Source: Klebsormidium nitens
Taxonomy: Eukaryota > Streptophyta > Klebsormidiophyceae > Klebsormidiales > Klebsormidiaceae
Length of the DNA stretch: 64,000 bases
Direction: 5' to 3'
Assembly: GCA_000708835.1 (NCBI GenBank)
Contig: DF237145.1
Span: 86,010 to 150,009 of the forward strand
Within the stretch, counting starts at the first letter, position 1. Every line of letters begins with the position of its first letter. Under the pieces are notes generated by a model. That model made no database searches, was not told the DNA's origin, and worked only from the letters and a program-made list of their open reading frames with translations. The position numbers and the translations under genes were made by a program. Of the stretch, positions 22,688-32,800 are shown piece by piece.

Positions 22688-25683
22688 AAAAATGGAAGAG
22701 AGGATTCGTCCTGCCCAAATTTGAATCAGGGTCAAAGTCGAAGCTCCTGCCGAAGTGCCCCGTTGACTATCAACCGACCCGGAAAACGAGCCCGGTTTGC
22801 CGCCATGCAGTCCTAAAGAGGGGAGTGAGAACTTTGGGAAGCTTGACAGATTGCCCCTGACGTCGCTGGTAGTGGTGCTTGTGAGAGCGACAAGTCTAGT
22901 GCAGAGGACACGAAGAAGTGAAGCGGGCGACGACTTGATGGCCGCTTGAGGCAAGAATGGATCACTGGACCTCTCATTTCCAATTCGGAAGGAGCAAGTA
23001 CAAGAAGAACTATAACCAGCACTGCCAGCTTGCTGTGATAGAGGGGTAATAGTGTGAGTGGATAGCATCCCGTTATCACCCAAAAGGCAACGGATATAGT
23101 TTTGTTGTCCGTAGAAGTATTTCTCTTCTCCGGTATCCACGTGAATGCTCCCCCCATATAAGATGCCCATTCCCCCGCGACGCGCCCATTCTGCTGGTCT
23201 TTGCCGCCGCTTGCGCATCTGATCTTGCAGGGGCACGCCAATGAAGTTTCGCCCTGATTTGAGCCCTCCCCTTCGGCTCCAAAAGCTCCTCCCCTCAGCA
23301 CAACATGTCCGGGTGCTGTCAATTCTTCTGCAAAGATTGGTCTTTGTTCCCCCCGGGCCAACCGGCCTCCATAACGGGGGGCCCAAACCCCTCCCTGTGA
23401 TGCCCCCCCCGGAGCTGCACTCGCGGCAGACACCGCTTCTTATAGAGGCGGAGCACGCAACAATGCCGGCCGGCCATAAAGCAAGAACAAGAATCTGGGA
23501 GTAGGCCATAGACTATCTGTGGTGATGTAAGTAGCCGGCCCAACCCCCCTCCTCCAACTTGGACACATTGGAAGGTGCTCCCCTATGATGCACTCTTGAA
23601 GGGCAGGTGTTGCTTGTAGGGTCTTCACCCTCTGCATGGAAAAGCGGGGCGGGACTCAAATCAGAAGCCAAAAAGATAAAGGCCAAGAACTCCTGATTTC
23701 CATTATTACCTGGTGTACCTGAAGTACGTAAGCATAGCAACATAAAGCAACAATTTTCGAAGAGCTACGCCTGCAGTGAACATCATTTTGCCCAATCTGG
23801 AGTGGGCAATGAGCACATTGGAGAAACATTCTGCTCGTCAAGCCAGAGGGGCAAAATTGGTCCATAACTTGTTGTCAGCTTTGTCCTTTTGGGCTGGTGA
23901 AAAGGTGGTATGCTTCTGTGTGAAAACAGGATGTAGTAATCTACTACCTGCACCTCACCCCGTCATCCTTTTCTCAAGGGGCGTCTGGGGCTGAGCTGTT
24001 TTCCATTTAGCAGCATTTATTTCCAGCTTGACACCGGACATTTTGCAAGGCTGTCTCCGCTGCTTTCATTGAATCGCCTATTTGAAACACCAGGTTACTA
24101 TTTCAGCTGCCAGCCGGCATAAGAATTCTTGAGCTCTAGTTTTACATGCAACTGTCATCGAACAGGATGCCATTGAGTGCTGATTGCTTTAGACCTACTT
24201 ACCTGAGGCAGGAGGCCCGGTGATCCCTCCAAAGAAGCAGAACTTCTGTGTCCCAGGTTATGAACAGATTTGGCTGGGCAGTTTAGTTCAGGGGCTTGGA
24301 GTGTTCAGTGCAATGCAAGCGGGAGAACCTTCTGAAGTTGGGAAAGAGGTACGTTTTCCATCTGCCATTGCCTTTGGTGCTAAGCAAAGTGCAAGCTGGA
24401 AAGATCTACAAGTCTGAATCAGGCGCCAACCAATCAAATACACCTACCGTAGTAGCTACATCTTTAATCTGCAGCAGCTAAGTATCTGTCCAACACAGCC
24501 CTGTAAACCTGCAATGATGAGAGCTTGCCAGTTGATAAGTTGGCCAGTCGCTCGCTCAGAGCAGACTGCAGCGCGGCGGGCGGCCGCCCGCCGGGCGCCC
24601 GCACAGGTACTTCAAATCCTCTCCGTACAATCTGCGGTTGACCGATGCCGTCAAATGATGCATGCGGCACAGAACCTACCGGTATGAAGGGCTTCCACCT
24701 CAGCATCCCGCAGATTTGACCGATGTTTTCGGACTCACACGTATATAAGGGCAGTGGTGCTAGCAAAAATGCTGTTGGATAAGTTAAAGCAAATCCGCTG
24801 CAAATTGCAATCCACCTAATACAACTGAAATCACAGCAACCGTTTGCTGCTGGAACGGTATACTCATTCCATATTCCACGACACCTACATAAGCGGTGGG
24901 CGGTAGGCTGACCCGGGGTGGGTGTGTGCTGTTGAGTAACCGAGCGCCGTACAGCAGTTGAACAGAGACAGGATCTTGGCCGTTGGACTTCATCGGACGG
25001 TGCTGAAAGCCATGCTCAGAAGGAGTCTTGAAGGATTAAGCAATTAGCAGATTCAGCACAGTTACTCGTTCTATGCTCCCGAGTCCCGGTCACTGGACAG
25101 TTCCGAAATGACCGGGCGGCCGGAAGGAGCTAAGCAAGGAGTTAAAGGAGTACGGAGAAAAGTTGTGATTGGCCGCGCGACTCCTTTGCATCTTCTCAAA
25201 ACCAACTTGGCTCTCTTCTCAAGCCAGCTCTGATGAGAAAGTCATCCAATTCGAGCGCTTCCTGTTGGCTGAGTTGGTCCTTTTTAGGCAAGCAACTTGC
25301 ACATCGAAAGTGCTCCCAAAGCGCTTCCTGAAAAATGGTGAATGCAGCAAGCGGATCAATCGTTTTCTTTTCTTCTTTGGTGCTCATCATGTAATCAGCT
25401 GTAACAACCAGTCTCAGACTATGATCGAGCAGAGAGACGAGGTTTGAGAATGTCGCAAAAAGGACAAGTTCGAAGCTCCGGTTTGCTGGGGTTTTACTTT
25501 ACATCATAGCGCCATCGCTTACAGCAATTGGGGTGAAGTTCCGGGGTGCAGTCTTAGCTGGTGGTCCTTTGGGTGGCCATCACTGCTTAGCGGCATGCAC
25601 CTCAAATGTCAGGATCTACTAGTCCTGATGCATGGCAGACTTTCTGTCAATTGACTTGGGGACGCACATCGCGATCAGTCACC
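22688..25683. promoter_or_regulatory. Shared 3-kb intergenic region between divergent cyclase and CNB-CCD genes
   Basis: The two coding regions point away from each other, so this interval should contain both promoters and 5' UTRs. The left part (22687-23509) is open on the minus strand in frame with the cyclase leader. A second minus-strand frame is open at 22813-23433. A minus-strand frame at 24464-24766 begins after a TATATAAGG-like stretch on the other strand. I cannot support any further gene. No core promoter element is certain. Confidence 0.5.
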
Positions 25684-26830
25684 ATGGCAATTGCACAGTT
25701 GGTACCAAGAGGGTCCTTGGCTTGCCGCCAAGACTTGCTGGCGTCACATTACATTGCAAGCAGAGAAATACACTGGAGATCATCCAACTTCACCAGAAGA
25801 TCTCAGCCACTGTCGGAAACAGGGCAATGCGCGCCTTTGATTGCAAGAAGAACGCAGCTTGCAACGTTCTCAGCAAAGGGGGCATCATGGAAGATTGGCA
25901 CATCAAAAGCCACAGCTCAAACCGAAACCCAAGTCGTCTGCCCAGGTCCAGATACTGATGAATTGGGGACATATACACGGGTCTTGGCAAAACGCCAGCT
26001 TTACCGGCAGAGAGGACGTCGCTCAAAATGCCCAGCCAAGCGTCGACCAGCGCCCACCTGGGCTGCGGAAGGTGGCACCGCGCAAGTGACCTCAGCGGGA
26101 CCCGGTGCTGATGTCATCCGAGGTGAGCATCTAAACCCTCCTGTTAAGGTGACTCTCCAATCAAAGTGTATTCCTTTGTCAGCTTAGACTGGCCATGCCT
26201 TGTTTTTCTTTAGCCTTGGAAAGTAAGGTTCTTTCATCCTAAACTTCTTGAGATGTGCGGAAAGTTCTCAGGAAGGTGTCAGGCGCATCTCTCGATGAAT
26301 AGGTTGAAGTAGCGACGTTTTGCGTTCTCGCCGTGCATTCAAGCAGGCTATATTGGCCATACTCCTCCCTTTGGTCTTCCCGCCTGGCAGTTCACAGTTC
26401 AGCCACCTTCGCATTGCAGGCCGCACCTAGTTCTTTCAACAGTCCATAAGTGATGAACAGTCTTAACTGACGCAAAAGCCCATACTGGCCTGGATCCAGT
26501 ACCAGTATCTGCAACCCAGGGCCACCACCTAGCCCTGCGACTCAGTCAAGCAACTCTGCTTGTTGCCAAACCTTTCAGCAAGACTCTTTCGAATGCTATT
26601 ACAGAGGCGGATGCATCTTATTTCTTGATTTGTAGCAAACATTCGCTGCTTAGATGCCCTGATCGGTTGCTGCAGGTCCATGCACGCACATTGCAAAAGG
26701 AACTTTCCTTTCTGAGAACCAACGGAAGGAGGTCGCTGAAGTGTTTGCACATCATGGGGGCAAGTTGATTCGTTCGGGACAGCTTCTCCAAGCGCTAGCG
26801 GCGATCGGAGAACGCTGGTCGAAGCAAGAG
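25684..26830 (+). other. N-terminal plastid-targeting-like region and EF-hand-like segment
   Basis: Exon 1 begins MAIAQLVPRGSLACRQ and for about 65 residues is rich in Ser, Ala, Arg, Gln and Thr and poor in acidic residues, as in chloroplast transit peptides. Exon 2 reads LSENQRKEVAEVFAHHGG then KLIRSGQLLQALAAIGE, which has the helix-loop-helix spacing of an EF-hand, but the loop lacks the acidic calcium ligands, so calcium binding is unlikely. The phase-1 donor at 26122 fits the acceptor before 26676. Confidence 0.55.
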
Positions 26831-29800
26831 GTAAAGGAATGGATCTGTTGCTTGTGACGAAGGTTGTCAGAGTTCATGAAGCACCCTCCGACTGGAGAAA
26901 ATCCTTCTGTTGGCCATCTTCAAAAGTCAGCCGCTCCAACTCCAACCACGCCAACTATGGAGATCCTTGCAGGGCAATGAGCGCTCAAGATTCCAAGAAC
27001 AGGCCTGTGTGGGCACATCTGTTGAAAAGGTTCGAAAGGCAAAGAGTCGGAGGATACCTGTCAAAGATACAAGACAGCAATGCCGAGTGGGAGGGTTGAT
27101 TTGCTCACTTCGTTCCGTGAAGCAGCTCGATTTCCAGCCCTTTTGACTAACGGCGGTTCAGATGTTGGAGAATTGGTGATACTCGACGCAACCAATTTTA
27201 CCATCAGAAAGTGTGCTTTGAATCGGGTTGTGATCTAGTTCCATTGATTCGACCCTCTGCCAACGCGTGTCAATAGTTAACTCGATCCGATGCCTGATCG
27301 CTCTGTTAAGCCAATGGAAAAGTTTGTTCGTCCGAAGCAAGTCTTTGCTTCAACGTCCAGGTTTATCTGTCTTGCTTCATCCTTCCCCCGTGCCCTCCAT
27401 CGAAGGTCTGCCTTTGCTGCGGCTTTCAGACTGTTCTTAAGCTGGAACCGCTACTTGTCCAAATTCCCATTTCGCTTTCCACACGGGCAAGTTTCTCAGT
27501 TACTGATATCAGTCACAGTCCCCTAAAACATACTTCCACGCTCTAAACTGGAAAAACCTCGTCTTCTCGCTGCCTTATCCAATCCTGCGACCGTTTCGCA
27601 GGCCGAAAAAGCGCTGCACGAAGCAGGGGGATCCCTCGACAGCGTCGATGCCCTGGACCGTCTGCTACATGACGTCAGCGCCGCGGCGACAGCTGTCCAA
27701 ATGTGCCTTCCCGGAAACGAGGAGAGTACCAGGGTACTCCGCCCGCTTATGTCCCGGCGGGTTTATAAGCGGGGGGAAACGCTGGTCAACCAGGGTAAGG
27801 CTCGTTCGAAACGCTCTAAGCTTTGTCGCGGAGTTGCTGAGGAGTCCAGCAAACCGGAGACTCTGGTCCGACTAGAACGGATTTGCGGCAGCAAAAGCAC
27901 ACTCAAAACCTTTTGAAGCCCTGTCTGCACAGCCGGAGAGTTGTTTGCATATGATGCGAGAGAGCAAGCGACCGACTTGGACCGCTTAAGCAGCCGTCTC
28001 GTCACAAAGGCTCGAATATGTTCTGCAAGAAAACCAAGGACCAACTGCGTTTTCAAGACAGAAGTCGGAAGCCTCTTCTGTAGCTCCAACTCGATTCACT
28101 TCTGAACGCCAATCCGTCGCCCCCTTTCGCAGGCGAGATCGGAACGGAGTTCTTCGCCCTCGCGGCGGGCTCCGTGTCCGTAATCAAGGACGGCCAACGG
28201 ATCGGGGGGATGCGCGCCCCGGACTACTTTGGCGAGCTCGCGCTTCACACGCAGGCGCCCCGGGCCGTCACCATACAAGTAACGCTCAAGCTCTTGCCCA
28301 GCTTTGCGTTACATTCGGATTTCTCTTTGGTACTGCCGCTGAGGGCTTCCGGCGAGCTCGCGCTCCACATCCAGCCAGTCCGGGCCGTCACCATACAGGA
28401 AACGCACAAGACCTACGCCAAGCTGGGCATTATGTTCAGAGTTCCCTTTCAGCACTGCCGCCGAAATTTGCCGAAGAGCTTACGCTCCGCACAGAAACGC
28501 TCCATTCATGTAATGTACGGACTGCGCTAAGAGCTTGGCCTTACGCTTACGTTCGTTGCGCGAGTTCTTCTTTATTCACAGGCGCCCCGGGCCTTCACGA
28601 GACGACTAAAATACGAGGTAGCCAACGGGCCTGGCGTTACATTTAGCTTTTCTTCCCAATCCACCAATTGAACATGAACTCGCGCCTAGGAGAAAGACAT
28701 GCGCCAACAATACTGAAGAGTCAAGTGGACGTTTTGAGTTCGCTTAATGGGGCCCGAACGGCGCCTACCCTTGTCATATGCCTGTAATGCTTTTTGGCTT
28801 TGATTCCGCGCGCTTCCGGCAGGCCGCCGATGACGTCACAGTGTACGTCTTGCGGGAAGCCGACTACGCGAAGCACATCAAGGAGCAGAACGCGGACAAG
28901 CGCGCGAAGTACGGCGCGTTTCTGGCGTCCGTGCCCCTTTTGAGTGAGCCACGTGTCTTAGGCCTGGCGATAGCATATGATGTGCTGCAGCTTATGAATG
29001 CTCCGAACCGCCACGAGGTCTGTCCTCAGTGAATGCAATTTCGAGAGGAGTATGGAGAAATTTGTGATACTCTGTTCTTTTCTGGACGAACACACAGTTA
29101 AAAATTGACAGCGGCTGTCTCGAAAACGCTCTGCGATTGAAGGCGAAACATAGATTCCACATGAAGCAGCGCTATTGAACCTTCAGTCCCGTCTTTAGTA
29201 GCCTAACAGGGAACCTTACAATCTGCTCAAGCTGTTACGCGTACGGGAGCACCAATTTGTAAGACCCTGAATCCCGAGCTTTAGTAGCCCAACCCTAAAT
29301 CAGACGAATCAGAAGCCACATTTTTCTGGCCTGCCAGAGGACATGGAACCGTACGACCGACTGAAGCTGTGCGACGCGTTGAAGGAGCAGCAGTTCCAAG
29401 ACAACGAGCTCATCATTCAGGAAGGAGAGGACGGCGCGCGCATGTACATAGTTACCGAGGTAAACCCACTCTTAACCAAGGGTTAACCGCCTGCATTAAA
29501 GTACGTCGTTAGGAAGGACAGGAAGGGGCGCGTACCGTGGTACGTCTGTACACGACATATTTACGAAAATGAACCCATCTTAACCAAGGGTTAACCGCGT
29601 GCTGCTCACAAATCTGCAGGAAACCAGGAACCTTTCCGTTTGCAGACGTGTTAAAAACGGAGTCTGAGGACGGTTTTTCACGTCAGCACGTTTGTCTTTG
29701 CAGGGGGAGGTCGTCATCGTGAAGTCATTTGACAGCAAGCAGCCGGTGCAAGTGGCGGTCATCAAACCAGGTGGGTCTCATCGCCGTTTTCTCTGACGTG

Positions 29801-32800
29801 GCTCCGTCTCTTCCGCGTGCTCTCGTAAATAGCACACACACGTTCAGGGAGCAGCCTTTCTCCTAAGATCTGCCTTAAGAAAGTAGGGCAGTTTAGAAAA
29901 ACGTTTGAATCTCTGGGAGTCACCCGACGAGTTTTTCTCGAGGCGCTCGACTGTGCCAAGCCAGAAAGCTCAACTTCGAAGCCCGCAGTGTTTGCTTAAA
30001 AGCCATCTAAAATCCTGATTTACCGCCCACGTTAGGGGAAGTCCGCTGTATCAAGATTGGAAAAGGGTCATCTTCCATTTTGAGAGCGAGCGGCGAGCTC
30101 CGGAGCCGCCAGACCGTCTGCTTTGAAACCCCATTCGGAATTCTGAACCCCTGACTTACGACACAATTCGCTTATGGAATCTCGTTGGATAGCGCTTCAT
30201 CGTGAAGAGCGAACAGCCAGCTGATGAGCTTCTTCTGTAGATGCATTGAAAGAATCGAAGCTCGCGACCATGATCTCCGCTCAACCCTCTGAAACGACCT
30301 TGTTCCCAAATTCCTTGGGCAGGGGGTTTCTTTGGAGAGGCAGTCCATCGTGCGCGGCGAGCTCCTGAGTTGCTGAACTATCATCGCCCCTTCTGTGAGC
30401 TTTTGCCATCGAACCTCGTTTTAGTACGTCTCTTGCGCAGGCGGCTTCTTTGGGGAGCGTTCCATCGTGAAAAGCGAGCGGCGCGCCGCGAGCGCGCTCT
30501 GCCACGGCCCCGTCCAGTGCGTGTCACTGGACCGGCTCTCGTTCCTGCGGATGCTGCAAAGTCAGGCGACGTCCGGTATCATCCAGAATTCCGTCAAGGG
30601 ATACCGGACTGCGGCGGACGCTAACCAGGCGAGCGAACGCCCGTCATCTTCCCGTCCGAAATCTCAAATCTCAAATCTGCTCGAGATCATGTCCTTTCCC
30701 ACACCAGTTGGGTCTCCGAAAGACAGCGTCTTTAGGAAGCTGCCCTAGATTAAGCGGGCGGCGTCGGCTTGAAAACTTTGCGCAATCGTACAGAGTTTCT
30801 CTTCTCTGGATGTATCCAACCCCTGTTTGGAACAGCACTTAACACCTTTCTGTGGACAGGCCAGCTTGAGACTCTCTCTGAACACTCCTTTTTCGAATTC
30901 TGAAAACTTAGGCTCGTTCGGGCGGCATCCTTCGCACATCTCGCTCAAAGAAGAGGACCCAGTTTGTTTTCTTCTATACGGATCTGGAGGTCCTGCTCTG
31001 GCGACTTCCAAAGCAGCGGACACGCTTGTATGTCGCCCTTGTATGTCGCCATTTCTGAGCGTTCTTGACGCTTGCAGGTGTATACTCTGGGCGCTTTGGT
31101 CTCGCTCCAGCTCCTGGACGCGGCCGCGTATGAGGACGAGGCATACGCTATGGAGGTCGTCGAGGGGCACGTGCCGACCGATCTGGACGGCGTCCTGTAC
31201 AGAAACGTACGTTCGAGATATCCGCACCTCAAATCATCCAGTTTGTCGGAGAGAGCGAATTCAAAACTAGGGAAAGATCTGTCTACCTACGGAAAGATCT
31301 GTCTACCGATCGCTTCAGCGAAATGATCTCGACACTCTCCGTAGTAGCGCCGGCCGAACCCTGCTCAACAACCGCGCCTCTTGATAAGAGCTGCGAATCC
31401 GACTTAGGCGTCTGGCTCTCCGAGGTATTGAAGCTTATCTTCTGCGTTCGTTCTCTGTCACGCTCGACAAGAATAAGATATGGAATATGTCAAGGTAAAT
31501 TAACATGTTGGTTGAGGGCCTTGTGAGGACCAGACCAGAATTCTTTAACCTTTTCGCTGCAGGGCCCCGCCTCCTTGAAAGGAGTGGGCGGTTGGCCCCT
31601 GAACAACCCGGTAGACGGGGACGGCTGTATCGCCGCGTTTTCCTTCTCCCGAGGTAAAGTGTACCTGCGGAAACGGGTCGTGCGCACGTCCGCATTCGAG
31701 CGGGAGAAGGCGACCGGGAAGTCGAGCTCCAGGGGGGCATTTGGCACTGTGAAAGACGGGGGGTATTTGGCAAATCTGCTGGACCTGCGTGTGAAGAACG
31801 CCGCCAACGTGAGTTATATCAAGTGAAGCGTCGTCACAAGTCTGCGCGGATGAAGGTAGACCATCTCTTCTTTCTTCTGGACGCGCATGGAAGGTAAACG
31901 TTATGATGAAAACAAGTAGGGTGCAAAAATGTTAACTTTCTACCGGGGCGCGCAGGCAAAGTAGAGGGGTTACTCCGTTCTTGAGCAGTCTACGAAAGCT
32001 AGCGTGGACGGAAATGGTAGAATCGACCTAGCAAAAGAAACCTTCGTTCCTTTCGAAAGCAAAGTCTGCCGGAACTCCACTTCAAACCGTGGAGTTAGAG
32101 GAGAACAAACGTAAGCTCTCAAGCTACACAAGTTGACATCTCTAATCTTTCACTTGCAGACCAACGTAGTGTTCTGGGGCGGTCGGCTGCTCGCGCTCTG
32201 GGAGGCGGGGTTACCACACGAGTTAGACCCCGAAACCCTCGAAACCCGGGGAGTAACCGACCTTAACGGCGCGCTAACCAGTGTGATGTACCCCGTGTTG
32301 AGATGGGTGGACCCGCCGTTCCAGCCCGCGTTTGCGGCGCACCCACGGATCGATCCGGTGAAGAAAAGGTGGGAACTCCGTCCCTGTGTTTGCAAGTTTG
32401 TTTTGACGTTCCTCGGTCAAGGAAAAACCCTGCCAAATTTTTCACATTCTTGCCTTGGGGACCGTTCATGAGCTGGCAGGTGTCTCTTTTGGCTTCGCTT
32501 CGCGGATCGTTCGGTGCCCGGATGAGTGCGTTCTCTCCACCTTTTGACTGCGAAAACGAATCAGTTGATTCGCTACATTTATTATTACATCGGAATCTAG
32601 ACAAGTTTTTGTATTCTCTAGCCTCCGATTCATCTTTGCTTAAGCTTCCAGCAGACGGGGATAAGCTGCAAGCGGATCGAGACCTTCAATGAAAATTTCT
32701 AACAGCATTTTGAAAAAACATCTCAATCGAATAAAACAGAGAGTCATCAATCTATAAGCGCTTTAGGTCAACCATATCTATTTTGTGCCTTCTGAACTGT

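Larger units (their letters stand above)
27602..30628 (+). other. Two cyclic-nucleotide-binding domains
   Basis: CNB-A: VYKRGETLVNQG, GTEFFALAAGSVSVI, then the phosphate-binding cassette YFGELALHTQAPRAVT. CNB-B: FQDNELIIQEGEDGARMYIV, then GGFFGERSIVKSERRAAS. Each cassette has the Glu that binds the ribose 2'-OH and the Arg that binds the phosphate. The residue after Arg is Ala in both; in the PKA/PKG family Ala goes with cAMP and Thr/Ser with cGMP. The tandem arrangement with a linking helix (EADYAKHIKEQNADKRAKY) resembles the regulatory part of PKA or PKG, but here no kinase follows. Confidence 0.88.

Noticed and set aside
24464-24993. Two minus-strand open frames (100 and 69 codons) in the divergent intergenic region
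   Set aside because: Fairly protein-like in places (for example VYRAVLDRYLAAAD) but no family match, no phase-consistent splice to a neighbour and no clear start. Not enough to call a gene.
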